A stretch of DNA of 64,000 nt from Colwellia sp. PAMC 21821 (GTDB taxonomy: Bacteria > Pseudomonadota > Gammaproteobacteria > Enterobacterales > Alteromonadaceae): assembly GCF_002077175.1 (NCBI RefSeq), contig NZ_CP014943.1, positions 2,232,001-2,296,000 of the forward strand, written 5' to 3'. The notes under the pieces are model-generated. The model saw only the letters and a program-made list of their open reading frames with translations. It was not told the DNA's origin and did no database searches. Positions 9,803-18,671 of the stretch are shown here, one piece after another (the stretch's first letter is position 1; each line of letters begins with the position of its first letter). Made by a program: the position numbers and the translations under genes.

Positions 9803-10643
9803 ACCCATAGCCGTAATAGCCATACAAATCCTTATGAGATCTTATTGCTTTATTAAGTACTAGCCCCAAAGCTAAATCTTCATTGAGGTGTTCAGTTGCT
9901 GCCTTTATATCAGCAATAGAAGTCTGAGACTCCTCAACAACAATGAGCGCTTGCCCCATTAAATTTGCTAATACCAGCGTTTCTGTTACGCCAATTAATG
10001 GCGGGCAATCAAAAATAACGATACGGTCAGGGTAACGATTTGCCAATTCATTGGCAAATGTTGCCATCTTTTCACTGGCTAATAATTCGTTAGATAAATG
10101 ATGTAATGTACCTGCGGGTATTAATTTCAGCTTATCAATATCTGTGTCGTAAATTATATCGCTAACTTTATCTGACTTTCCTAATAAATAATCAATAATA
10201 CCAGGATGTTCATCAATCCCTAATTCACGTGAAATACTCGGACGTAGCACATCAGCGTCGATAAGCAGAACTGTTTTATCTTGCTCCAGTGCGATACTCA
10301 GCGCTAAGTTTATTGCAACAAAGGTTTTACCTTCATTTGGTTTCGCACTACTTACCATAATTAAATTACTGTGGTGAAGTGTTTTAGAAGCATTACCAAA
10401 AGCATTGTGCAATAGCTTACGCTTAATTTGACGGAATTCGTCTTTTATACTTTTTCGAGTACCGTTATCTATTAAGTAGCCGCGGCTGGCTAAACTTATT
10501 TTATCAAGTGTTAATATATCCTTAGGGCGAGAGTTAACGGTATTGTTGTTAATCTCATCTTGTAGTGAAGGTTGTCCAGCCTTAATTAAAGATTCGGTAT
10601 TTTTCTGCTGTTGCTTTGCTAGCGCTTTTTCGATGATACTCAT
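9786..10643 (-). CDS. XrtA-associated tyrosine autokinase (BY-kinase)
   Basis: Cytoplasmic bacterial tyrosine kinase that works with the Wzz-like protein encoded just upstream (10647) to control EPS polymerisation and export. In 285 residues: Walker A in SAKPNEGKT (about 99-107), Walker A' LLIDADVLRP (126-135), Walker B-like VIFDCPP, and a C-terminal tyrosine cluster YGYYGYGYGNEN that would be autophosphorylated. It lacks its own membrane segment, so the activating loop should come from the separate Wzz partner. The N-terminal MSIIEKALAK is typical of the PEP-CTERM subfamily. It starts 4 bases after the Wzz stop. Confidence 0.93.
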   Translation of the reverse strand: MSIIEKALAKQQQKNTESLIKAGQPSLQDEINNNTVNSRPKDILTLDKISLASRGYLIDNGTRKSIKDEFRQIKRKLLHNAFGNASKTLHHSNLIMVSSAKPNEGKTFVAINLALSIALEQDKTVLLIDADVLRPSISRELGIDEHPGIIDYLLGKSDKVSDIIYDTDIDKLKLIPAGTLHHLSNELLASEKMATFANELANRYPDRIVIFDCPPLIGVTETLVLANLMGQALIVVEESQTSIADIKAATEHLNEDLALGLVLNKAIRSHKDLYGYYGYGYGNEN

Positions 10644-10646
10644 AAA

Positions 10647-12239
10647 TTATAAAATCCCTCTAATCGGCGCTAATATGACATTTGGCGCTATGGCATAAAG
10701 CATAAAAAATGCCAATAATATGAATAACAGACTGTTAGAAATGATGAATAATATTGTTTTTCTTCTGTGCCAACGCTGCAATCCAAGGTTCTCTGTCGCT
10801 GATACAATACCAAAAACAGGAATACCAGTAATTTTTGATACCTGACTACTAGAAGTCACCACTGGGTTAATTTGACTAAATAATAGCGATAAAGCACCAC
10901 CAACGCCAAAAGCAAATACAGTAGAGCCAACTAAAAATAGAATACGTTTTGGTCCTACAGGTTCAGTAGATGCTCTTGGAGGATCAATAACCCTAAATTG
11001 TATTGGGTTGGTTGTTTCATCCGCTTGCTGTGCTAATTGTGCTGTTTCTTGGCGATTAAGTAACTCTTCATATTTATTTTTAGTAATTTCATAACCGCGA
11101 TTCAATGAGGTTAATTCAGCTTCAATTTCAGGTAATATATGAATTTTACTTGCAAGCTCTTTAACTTGCTGGCGGTAATCATTCGCTCGTACAGTAGTAG
11201 ATGCCACTAGACTTTCTAGTTGATTTACTTGAATTTGTAATTGTTGAATAACAGGATTCTGGCTTGATGCAAGTTTATTACTATCGCCATTGTTAGCGGC
11301 ATTTAAATATTCATCAATTTCCTTAGAACGTTGATTATTTAAGTGGTCAAGCCTGCGCTTAATTTCTTTGATATCCGGGTGCATCTCTGTATAACGCAAT
11401 TGTAGCGAATCCAAACTAGCTGCTAATTCAGAAATACGGCCATCGTAAGTAGTTTGAATACTATTAGAGTTCATAATGTTATTTTGCGCATTATCGTTAC
11501 TAGACGGGGAAGAAGTCAATTGTGACCTTGCTGATTTTAATCGGGTTTCTTGTTCAAGTAAATTCAACTCTGTTATTTTTAGTTGCTCTTTTACAGTATT
11601 CAGCTTTTGATAAAACCCGCCATATTGGTTAGGTAAAACCCCACTATATCTTTGCTTGAAATCAGTTAATCTAGACTCAGCCGCTAATAGTCTATTTTCA
11701 TAATCTTTGATTTGCGTGCCAATAAATTTTTGCGCAGAATTTGAATCACTTCGATTTTCACCTAAGGTATTCTCAATAAAGACTGTTATGGCCGAGTTTA
11801 CGACATTTTTCGCCATTTCGGGGTTTTTATGTTTGTATGTAATAGTAAATATATTATCGTGCCTACCGCCGGTTTTTCTAATAATTATATTAGACTTTAA
11901 TTCATCAATTAAAGACTCATATGCAGCAGGTGTAGCAGCTTGTACATCCAAGTCTGTCATACGTGTAATTCGCTCTAGGTTTGGACGACTTAAAAGTGTT
12001 TTAACCATCAAACGAATTTGTACTTGGGGGTTTGTCTTAACTGTTAACCCTTTTAACAACGGACCAAGTACCGATTGAGTATCAACATATATTCGGGCAT
12101 CCGACTCATACACATTATCAAGTTGTGAAATATAAATCCAAGCAAGCGGGCAAATCAGCCAAGTTGACACAATAATAAAGCGACGCTTAAGCCAAATCCC
12201 TTTAAGATAATCTACAATTTGTTCTATAATTTCTTGCAT
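10647..12239 (-). CDS. XrtA-system polysaccharide chain-length determinant (Wzz/GumC-like)
   Basis: Inner-membrane co-polymerase that sets chain length and activates the adjacent autokinase. The 530 residues have a membrane segment near 19-36, a Wzz domain with the YESDARIYVDTQSVLGPLL region, a long coiled-coil periplasmic section (about 170-400), the Pro-rich IDPPRASTEPVGPKR motif before the second membrane span (about 430-450), and a further C-terminal hydrophobic segment near 498-518. The last segment is usual for the PEP-CTERM subfamily. It lies in the export operon between the Wza-like gene and the autokinase. A second, different Wzz-like protein is encoded at 33210. Confidence 0.93.
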   Translation of the reverse strand: MQEIIEQIVDYLKGIWLKRRFIIVSTWLICPLAWIYISQLDNVYESDARIYVDTQSVLGPLLKGLTVKTNPQVQIRLMVKTLLSRPNLERITRMTDLDVQAATPAAYESLIDELKSNIIIRKTGGRHDNIFTITYKHKNPEMAKNVVNSAITVFIENTLGENRSDSNSAQKFIGTQIKDYENRLLAAESRLTDFKQRYSGVLPNQYGGFYQKLNTVKEQLKITELNLLEQETRLKSARSQLTSSPSSNDNAQNNIMNSNSIQTTYDGRISELAASLDSLQLRYTEMHPDIKEIKRRLDHLNNQRSKEIDEYLNAANNGDSNKLASSQNPVIQQLQIQVNQLESLVASTTVRANDYRQQVKELASKIHILPEIEAELTSLNRGYEITKNKYEELLNRQETAQLAQQADETTNPIQFRVIDPPRASTEPVGPKRILFLVGSTVFAFGVGGALSLLFSQINPVVTSSSQVSKITGIPVFGIVSATENLGLQRWHRRKTILFIISNSLLFILLAFFMLYAIAPNVILAPIRGIL

Positions 12240-12276
12240 TCCTGACCTCTAAAACAGGTAAATAAATTTATTACTC

Positions 12277-12912
12277 TTAAAACCATGTTTCAGGTATCAC
12301 AATAATATCGCCAGGTAAAACATCAACGTTAGCCAATATTTCACCATTTTTAATTAAGTCTTCAATAAATATGTTGTATTGTTTTTGTAGACCATTCTCT
12401 ATTCTAACTAATATTGCGCCGTTACCATTGGCAAACTCGGTTAAACCACCAACACGGATCATAACGTCTAATAACGTCATGTGTTGGATATAATTTACCG
12501 ACTGAGGCTGAGAAGCTTCACCAATAATACGAATTTGTTCACTAAAGGGGCCAACAAAATTATTTACAGTTACCGTAACTACTGGCTCACGTAGATAGGT
12601 CCCTAGTATTTCTTCAATTGAGCGAGCAAGTTCTGTCGGTGTTTTACCTGAAACGGGTATGTCTTCTACCAGAGAGGTAGTAATCATACCATCAGGGCGA
12701 ACTACAAACGTGCCCGAAACCTCTGGGTTGCGCCAAACAAAGATATTGACCACATCGCCAGCACCTATTAAATATTTGTATGAGTCAACATCAACAGTAT
12801 TTGACTGATGGAGTTTAGCAGTGGGTAAGGTAGATGTACTACATCCAGTTACAATATAACCCAGTGCAAGAAATAAAATCGCTTTAAATGTAGTAGTCAT
12901 GCGTTTTTCCAT
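12277..12912 (-). CDS. XrtA-system EPS export lipoprotein (Wza-like)
   Basis: Outer-membrane polysaccharide export protein. The frame is open to 12954, but the ATG at 12912 is preceded by AAAGG at suitable spacing and gives MEKRMTTTFKAILFLALG followed by lipobox VTGC, so I choose it. The mature protein opens with a polysaccharide-export domain (YLIGAGDVVNIFVWRNPE, VRPDGMITTSLVEDIPV), then one SLBB-like region (IRIIGEASQPQSVNYIQ), and ends GDIIVIPETWF. At about 210 residues it is the short type without the C-terminal Wza helix, as usual in exosortase loci. First gene of the export operon, divergent from the transferase at 13141. Confidence 0.92.
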   Translation of the reverse strand: MEKRMTTTFKAILFLALGYIVTGCSTSTLPTAKLHQSNTVDVDSYKYLIGAGDVVNIFVWRNPEVSGTFVVRPDGMITTSLVEDIPVSGKTPTELARSIEEILGTYLREPVVTVTVNNFVGPFSEQIRIIGEASQPQSVNYIQHMTLLDVMIRVGGLTEFANGNGAILVRIENGLQKQYNIFIEDLIKNGEILANVDVLPGDIIVIPETWF

Positions 12913-13140
12913 GGTAATAACCTTTTTATTTACAACCGTTTTTTGTATAAGCAATCAGATTGTATTTGATTTTGACATCCGATGCACATTATTTAATTTA
13001 TGTAATTGGATTGTAATTGTAGTATTTTAAATAGTCTAATCTTTACATTTAGCAGTGAATCAATTCTAATACACAACTTAAAAAATAAAAGTAACTAATA
13101 CTGGTCTATTTTTGTCACCAGAAAGGAATTTTCTAACCCT
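12913..13140. promoter_or_regulatory. Divergent intergenic region between export operon and initiating transferase
   Basis: 228 AT-rich bases separate the export operon (leftward) from the sugar transferase (rightward), so both promoters should lie here. I found no convincing -24/-12 or -35/-10 pair, and no JUMPstart element. An AGAAAGGA-type ribosome site lies just ahead of 13141. Confidence 0.45.
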
Positions 13141-14550
13141 ATGTCTAGCCCTAAATTTCGCGATTTATCTGCGGGTAGCAAGTCTCTAGTCTTAATCGAA
13201 TTTGTCTGCTTTGCTGGCGCACTTCTGCTTAGCATGTATTTTAATAGTGTATTCCATTTTGTGGAACACAATATTAATAATATCGCAACAAATGTTTTGT
13301 TTATCCAAGCAGTAGTTTTTGCGTTAATTGTTCAGCTATCTTGTTTAGCAATGGGACTTTATGACTCAAAATTAAGAGAAAACTTACGCGGGGTAATGAG
13401 AAGATTACTAGTATCAGTAGCCATTGGTTTTTTTATTGTTTCTTTGCTTAACCCCTTTTATGGGTCTGATGCTTTAGCTATTGAGTTACTCGCTGCAGCA
13501 TCCTTAATTAGTTTGTTCATAGTAAGTGGTGTTCGCTATTTAACTTTACAAATTGACTTTTTTGGTTTCAATAAACGCATTATTTTAGTCTTAGGTGCAG
13601 GAGAGCGGGCTTCAATTATAGAGAAACGTATGCGCCGTGATGTCGACCGTCAAGGTTTTTTTATGCACGGATTTGTTGTTATGAATGGCGATGCCGACCA
13701 TGGTATTGTCAACGAAAATAGAATCAATTTAGACAGCTCACTTGTCAATTATGCTTTAGAACATCAAATTGATGAAATTGTTGTAGCCAATGACGAACGT
13801 CGTGAAAACTTGCCAGTAGATGAGCTTTTTGCCTGTAAAATTAGAGGCGTTGAAATCACTGAAATTCTTGACTTTATTGAGCGTGAAACTGGCCAGATAG
13901 CGGTCAATTTAATTTATCCAAGTTGGGTTATATATTCTAATGGTTTTGCATCAGCTAACCATTTACGTAACACTTTAGATTGGGTTTTTAATGCCAGTAT
14001 GGGCTTTTTCTTATTTCTTTTTACTTGGCCTATCATGCTTATTACTGCACTTTTGATCAAGCTTGAAGATGGTTTAAAAGCGCCGATTTTCTATTCTCAA
14101 GAGCGTGTTGGTCTAGATGGCCAAGCCTTCAATATTGTTAAATTCAGAAGCATGCGAATTGACGCTGAGAAAAATGGTGCACAAATGGCCTCGAAAGACG
14201 ACGATAGAACAACACGAATTGGTAAGGCCATTCGTAAATATCGTATAGATGAATTACCACAAATATATAATGTAATGATAGGTGATATGGGATTTGTTGG
14301 CCCTCGACCTGAACGCCCACAGTTTGTTCAAGAGTTAATCAAGAATATTCCATATTATAATGAACGTCATAACGTTAAACCTGGTTTAACGGGCTGGGCA
14401 CAGCTGAAGTATCCATATGGTGCAACAGAAAAAGATTCTTTAGAAAAGCTAAAATATGACCTGTATTACATTAAACATCGTAGCTTTTTATTGGATTTAC
14501 TTATATTGATTAGAACAGTTGAAATAGTTTTGTTCGGCAAAGGTCGTTAG
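13141..14550 (+). CDS. Initiating sugar-phosphate transferase, exosortase A-associated type
   Basis: Polyprenyl glycosylphosphotransferase that should load the first sugar phosphate on undecaprenyl phosphate. The 469 residues comprise four to five N-terminal membrane helices (to about 140), a Rossmann-like CoA-binding domain (LVLGAGERASIIEKR), another membrane helix (about 285-310), and the catalytic bacterial sugar transferase domain with YSQERVGLDGQAFNIVKFRS, the Asp-Glu pair in YRIDELPQIYNVM, VGPRPERPQF and KPGLTGWAQ. The family is the PEP-CTERM-linked EpsB-like group (TIGR03013). The sugar used cannot be read from sequence. A strong hairpin terminator follows. Confidence 0.92.
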   Translation: MSSPKFRDLSAGSKSLVLIEFVCFAGALLLSMYFNSVFHFVEHNINNIATNVLFIQAVVFALIVQLSCLAMGLYDSKLRENLRGVMRRLLVSVAIGFFIVSLLNPFYGSDALAIELLAAASLISLFIVSGVRYLTLQIDFFGFNKRIILVLGAGERASIIEKRMRRDVDRQGFFMHGFVVMNGDADHGIVNENRINLDSSLVNYALEHQIDEIVVANDERRENLPVDELFACKIRGVEITEILDFIERETGQIAVNLIYPSWVIYSNGFASANHLRNTLDWVFNASMGFFLFLFTWPIMLITALLIKLEDGLKAPIFYSQERVGLDGQAFNIVKFRSMRIDAEKNGAQMASKDDDRTTRIGKAIRKYRIDELPQIYNVMIGDMGFVGPRPERPQFVQELIKNIPYYNERHNVKPGLTGWAQLKYPYGATEKDSLEKLKYDLYYIKHRSFLLDLLILIRTVEIVLFGKGR

Positions 14551-14566
14551 TACTATCACAGTCATG

Positions 14567-14602
14567 ATTTTAAGTTCAAGTACATTCACTTGAACTTAAA
14601 AT
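14567..14602. terminator. Perfect hairpin terminator after the initiating transferase
   Basis: Arms TTTTAAGTTCAAGT (14568-14581) and ACTTGAACTTAAAA (14588-14601) pair perfectly over a 6-base loop, about 20 bases after the stop; A14567 and T14602 extend the stem. T-rich on the 3' side, and likely to work in both directions. Confidence 0.7.
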
Positions 14603-14839
14603 TTTATACCACTTCTACCAAGTTCAGTGATTATCGATTCTTTCTCATGAAAAGGTATATCACCTAATTAATCCCATCGATATTAATCCTCTGAATTACT
14701 TTAAATTAATTAGTTTAAAATCATAGTAATACCAAATGTAATAAGTTATTGACCAATTTTAAGCGAGGATAAATTGTTCAAGAATACATGTTTATTGTTC
14801 CAGACTAAACATAAGTACCTGCATATATGGACCCACTCC

Positions 14840-15121
14840 GTTTGCAAGACATTTAATCGTTATGTAAGAGAAAATCATTGCTCTCATATATCCGGCCTGT
14901 TTATGAAGGATTTTTACCTTCTGGCCCCGATGGTTGTTTGCGCTCACACTCCTCATCATCCCTCCGGCTTTTTTATTAGCCAATGCAGGTACCAGGTTTT
15001 GTGCAAGCCAGTCTGACTATCTTACCATCCGATTAATTTATCTTTTGCAACTGAAGTAAAAGGGTTTTACTGTTATCTCATCACTGAAACCAATCTAACT
15101 TGCTTCAGTTTTGAGCTTTAT
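14840..15121 (-). ncRNA. Candidate bridge-RNA region of the IS1111-type element
   Basis: About 280 non-coding bases between the transposase stop and the inverted repeat. In IS110/IS1111 elements the long non-coding end is known to encode a structured bridge RNA whose loops pair with target and donor DNA. Position and length fit. I have not folded it or matched guide loops, so the RNA boundaries are unknown. Small open frames here (for example 14774-15016) are not credible genes. Confidence 0.4.
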
Positions 15122-16138
15122 TTATATAGCCGGGCGATAACTTTCCCCCTTCGCCATTATTACCCAAGCCATTCTTGCTATTTTATTCGCCACAGCAACG
15201 CATGCTTTGTTGTGTCCTCGTCGGGATTTTAACGCTTGTGCCCACAAACTAAATCGGTCAGTTTTGTTTTCACTGTGCCTTAATACTGCCCGGGCCCCGT
15301 GGATGTATAGTGTTCTTAAATAACTATTACCGCGTTTACTTATACCGAGTAAGGTGGCCTTTCCACCCGTTGAATGCTGCCCAGGAACAAGCCCAAGCCA
15401 TGCCGAAAAATGTCGACCATTTACAAAGTCTTTTCCATCTCCTGCAGCTGCATAAGTAGCGCTAGCTGTGATTGCTCCAATACCTAATATTTCATCTAAG
15501 CGAACACATATTTCATTTTCTTTATTCATCGTGTTTAAGCGAACTTCACACGCTTTAAACTTCACTTCTGTGACTTGAAATTCAAGCCATAACTCATTAA
15601 ATATCTCCCGACTTAAATACGTTAACTCATTTGTCGCATCCTCTAAAATATCCGGCAGTTCATTGCGAATTGCAGAAATACCTTTATTGATGACAATGCC
15701 ATATTCTCCTAACAAGCCTCGTACCTGACTTGCTAATGCTTTACGTTCTTTCTTTATGCGTTCACGTTGTCGATGGAAGTTTTGAATATCTTGTTGTTCT
15801 ATCGATTTAATTGGCACAAACCTCATGGTCGGGCGTTGCGCTGCCTCTGCAATACCTTCGGCATCGTTATAATCATTTTTATTGCCTTTAACGAAGGGTT
15901 TTACATATTGAGGCGCAATAAGTTTTACTTGGTGCCCCAATTCAATAAATTTTCTAGCCCAGTAGTTCGCACTGCCACAAGCTTCCATTACAATTAGGCA
16001 AGGCTCTAATGTAGCCATGAAACTCAACACTTGTTTTCTTCTTAATTGTTTCTTTTTTACAAATCGCCCATTTTTATTCACAGCGAACATGTGAAAAATT
16101 GATTTTGCAATGTCTAAACCGATTGTAGTAATCTTCAT
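15122..16138 (-). CDS. IS110-family DEDD transposase (bridge-RNA-guided recombinase type)
   Basis: 338 residues, the normal length. The N-terminal RuvC-like DEDD domain shows GLDIAKS (Asp9), VMEACGS (Glu52) and NDYNDAEG (Asp89/Asp92). The C-terminal Transposase_20-like domain shows GIGAITASATYAA, FSAWLGLVPGQHSTGGK and GISKRGNSYLRTLYIHGA, which carries the conserved serine. The frame is intact and all motifs are present, so it is probably active. It lies in the element bounded by 14826 and 16225. Confidence 0.95.
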   Translation of the reverse strand: MKITTIGLDIAKSIFHMFAVNKNGRFVKKKQLRRKQVLSFMATLEPCLIVMEACGSANYWARKFIELGHQVKLIAPQYVKPFVKGNKNDYNDAEGIAEAAQRPTMRFVPIKSIEQQDIQNFHRQRERIKKERKALASQVRGLLGEYGIVINKGISAIRNELPDILEDATNELTYLSREIFNELWLEFQVTEVKFKACEVRLNTMNKENEICVRLDEILGIGAITASATYAAAGDGKDFVNGRHFSAWLGLVPGQHSTGGKATLLGISKRGNSYLRTLYIHGARAVLRHSENKTDRFSLWAQALKSRRGHNKACVAVANKIARMAWVIMAKGESYRPAI

Positions 16139-16450
16139 GTTGATCCACTCCGCTTTTATAAATGATTGTTGTCACTTTCATTTTGGCCCTAAAGAGGCCG
16201 GAAATAAAGTTGGAGTGGGTCCATACCATTATCCCTGCAGGCAAGGCGTTTGATTGATTAGGGCATGGATGCCCGTAAGTAGAACAATGCAGGAGCAATT
16301 GTCGAGTAATAGCAGGCGTGTGTGATTGAAAACAACGCAGTTATTGACGATTTAAACCGCCTTAAAATGATCGATTATTTATTTCAATTGGTATAAGCTA
16401 ATTAGAGTCTTTATTACCAAGGGCTTTAAACTGATACATGTCTGTTAAGT

Positions 16451-16476
16451 AAAAAGTGCGAGTACATCGTAACTCG
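16451..16476 (-). terminator. Probable terminator of the leftward EPS operon
   Basis: Read on the minus strand, GAGTTAC-GAT-GTACTC forms a short stem with one bulge, followed after GCAC by TTTTT, about 20-40 bases past the stop of the deacetylase at 16494. Confidence 0.5.
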
Positions 16477-16493
16477 TATCAATACCACCTTAA

Positions 16494-17480
16494 CTAAAGA
16501 GTGGGGGCGTTAATGCATAGTTCCATAAATTTAATTTCATCAAATGGCTCTGATACAGAAAATCGCCCTAATTGAAACTTGTTAGCGCTTAATTGTTGAT
16601 TGATAAAATAGCGGAATGTAAAGGCAAGTTGATAACCTTGACGATCGATTTCATCAAACATGTATCTGCTATAAGTTGATGCGTTACCTACAGGATAAGA
16701 AATAGAAAGTACTTTGTTGGTCAAGTTTTCCTCTAACAGCATTTTTGCATGAAATAATTCATGCGAGAGTTCTTCGGCACTTAAACTAGAAAAAATTCGA
16801 TGTGAATGCGAGTGAGCGCCAATGGTCATACCTGCAGACTCCATTTCAGCTAAATTTGCCCAACTCATAAATTCACTTTCATAATTCTCTAAAGTTAAGC
16901 CAGTAATGTGACGTAATTCTACTAACTGCTCTTCTATAGACGTTGATGTAGACTTGAACTGACTCAGCACTACTCGAATGTTTTTATTTATCGTTGCTTC
17001 AGATAATGCGATTGTTTTATCCCATGAAGGCAACCTAAGCTCATCTAAATTACATTGTTTTATATGCCAAGAAATCTCATCCCACCACGGGACCACTTTA
17101 GACTCTATTAGCCCTGTTGCGACAAAGAAGGTTGCAGGAACACTCATTGCCCGTAAAATAGGGAAAGCCAACTCGTAGTTATCTAAGTAACCATCGTCAA
17201 ACGTTATGTAAGCAAGTTTATTATCGACTACCTGACCATTATTTATTAAGTTAATAAAGTGAGCTTGAGTTATAATCTCAAAATTGTTTTTAATAAAATA
17301 AAGGTGTTTTTCTAAGTCTTCCGCGCTACATGAAAAAACATTAGGATCATATTTACAAGCATCTGCATCGCCTATGCGGTGAAAATTAAAACAATAAACA
17401 CCATTTTTTCGATAATTCCATAACGTTTTCGTCATACCTAGATGACGGAAGATTCTAGTTTTAATTTTACTAAACAGCAT
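16494..17480 (-). CDS. Polysaccharide deacetylase (NodB domain)
   Basis: Predicted carbohydrate esterase 4-type deacetylase removing acetyl groups from amino sugars. The 328 residues show the metal-binding motif YITFDDGYLDNY (about 93-104), then VPATFFVATGLI, and a histidine motif GAHSHSH near 229, followed by SYPVG. There is no obvious signal peptide; the N-terminus has basic residues and a short amphipathic stretch (LFSKIKTRIFRHLG), so it may sit at the inner membrane face. The domain layout is like the PgaB/IcaB-type deacetylases of EPS loci. It is the last gene of the leftward operon, 4 bases after the gene at 17484. Confidence 0.88.
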   Translation of the reverse strand: MLFSKIKTRIFRHLGMTKTLWNYRKNGVYCFNFHRIGDADACKYDPNVFSCSAEDLEKHLYFIKNNFEIITQAHFINLINNGQVVDNKLAYITFDDGYLDNYELAFPILRAMSVPATFFVATGLIESKVVPWWDEISWHIKQCNLDELRLPSWDKTIALSEATINKNIRVVLSQFKSTSTSIEEQLVELRHITGLTLENYESEFMSWANLAEMESAGMTIGAHSHSHRIFSSLSAEELSHELFHAKMLLEENLTNKVLSISYPVGNASTYSRYMFDEIDRQGYQLAFTFRYFINQQLSANKFQLGRFSVSEPFDEIKFMELCINAPTL

Positions 17481-17483
17481 GCG

Positions 17484-18671
17484 CTATTTCGCAATAAAAG
17501 TAGGTTTGGGTAATATATAATCACGATATTGATGAGGACTTCCTACCTCATTTGCCTCAGCGGCTTTAATCATATTGAACATTTCCCTACTATTAACGTA
17601 ATGCAATTGGTGACGGGCACCATCGTTATATTTGGCTTCTAAATAAGAGAACATATCATCGACAGGCTTTCCTAATAGAACGTCCATATCCCTTTCCTGT
17701 GTGCCATGGGTATGAACTTTAATAAATACCCAGTCAGGTTTACCTTTAACATGTACATTGGCTTCTACCCATAAATCAACGCGCTTTTCGGTAGGCTCCA
17801 TACCTTTGCGAATATCAGAGTTTTCAATTTGAGGGAAAATGCCTTTTTTTAATTTTTTCCAGTTCAACATTAATGGGCCATTAACGATCATAAGATCACC
17901 CCATGGACTTCCACCAACTTTAACATCAACCCCTGTGTTATGAGATTTAGGTTTAAGGGCATCATCCTTAGCGTAATAGATACTGTTTATTGTTTTTGGT
18001 TGTGTACCATGAGGCGCTGAAGGGTAAGTAAAGTCAGCGTAACAACCGGTTTCTTTTAAGACAATTAGCTCGTCGTTCACGCCACAAAGCTTACCGTTAT
18101 GGCCTGAATTATCTAATGTCCAGTTACCATGAATAAAACCATACATTAATTGCCCTGTTTCTGGGTGATGAGATAAGGCACCATGGTCGTTATGTAGCAC
18201 ATGACAAAACTTGGTAATAGAGGCTCTAAGGTTATCCGACGTATCATCATCATGATGCAGGTGAACTTCTATTTCACCGAAGCCTTCGCGGCATAAATTA
18301 GCTATTTTATCTAAATGTTCTACACGATATTCTTCTTCTGGATAGAAGAATGTATGTTGTGGGTGTATACCATTAGCATCAGCGTGCTTACTTGCCATTG
18401 CAGGGTACTCAGCACACCAACGATCAACACGGCTACGCTCTATATCAATACTATTCGGCTTACCCCATTGTGGCTCGTAATGGTCAACAAAAGAGAAAAT
18501 TATATGTTTTGTATTTGCTTTGTTGTGTAAAGGCTTACTCATTTGCTGCTTAATATATTGTGGCAGCCACTCCTGCATGTTTTTCTTTTTTAAAATAAGA
18601 AAAAATAGATATGAAGCTAATATAAATAAAAAGAAAAATAAAATGATCACTAGCGAGTTGTCCTTTGCCAA
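17484..18671 (-). CDS. Membrane-anchored protein of unknown function, deacetylase-like barrel suspected
   Basis: 395 residues with one N-terminal membrane anchor (about 8-27). The rest is rich in His/Asp clusters: SFVDHYEPQWG near 61, IEVHLHHDDDT near 134, IHGNWTLDNSG near 182, and VKVHTHGTQERDMD near 323. These look like metal or catalytic sites of a glycoside hydrolase/deacetylase-type barrel, but no family motif is clear. It lies between a NodB deacetylase and a cellulose-synthase-like glycosyltransferase and overlaps the latter by 22 bases, so it is translationally coupled and probably acts on the same polymer. The start is a TTG at 18671; a GTG seven codons later is possible. Confidence 0.75.
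   Translation of the reverse strand: MAKDNSLVIILFFFLFILASYLFFLILKKKNMQEWLPQYIKQQMSKPLHNKANTKHIIFSFVDHYEPQWGKPNSIDIERSRVDRWCAEYPAMASKHADANGIHPQHTFFYPEEEYRVEHLDKIANLCREGFGEIEVHLHHDDDTSDNLRASITKFCHVLHNDHGALSHHPETGQLMYGFIHGNWTLDNSGHNGKLCGVNDELIVLKETGCYADFTYPSAPHGTQPKTINSIYYAKDDALKPKSHNTGVDVKVGGSPWGDLMIVNGPLMLNWKKLKKGIFPQIENSDIRKGMEPTEKRVDLWVEANVHVKGKPDWVFIKVHTHGTQERDMDVLLGKPVDDMFSYLEAKYNDGARHQLHYVNSREMFNMIKAAEANEVGSPHQYRDYILPKPTFIAK

Larger units (their letters stand above)
14826..16225 (-). mobile_element. IS110-family insertion sequence, IS1111-like group
   Basis: A 1.4-kb element bounded by a 14-base inverted repeat: TATGGACCCACTCC at 14826-14839 and GGAGTGGGTCCATA at 16212-16225. It carries one DEDD transposase gene. 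The side 5' to that gene is short (about 87 bases) and the 3' side is long (about 296 bases). Subterminal inverted repeats with a long 3' non-coding end are the hallmark of the IS1111 group. CCTGCA stands 2 bases outside the left repeat (14818-14823) and 8 bases outside the right one (16234-16239). If that is the recombination core, the element runs roughly from 14824 to 16233. The insertion lies between the transferase and the deacetylase, disrupting no recognisable gene. Confidence 0.88.

Noticed and set aside
11873..11880. GGCGGTAG on the minus strand, the core of JUMPstart/ops elements used by RfaH.
   Set aside because: It lies in the middle of the Wzz coding sequence, lacks the rest of the ops element, and is not upstream of an operon; chance match.
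14774..15016. 80-codon frame across the left end of the insertion sequence.
   Set aside because: It spans the IS boundary and the non-coding end expected for a bridge RNA; no ribosome site.
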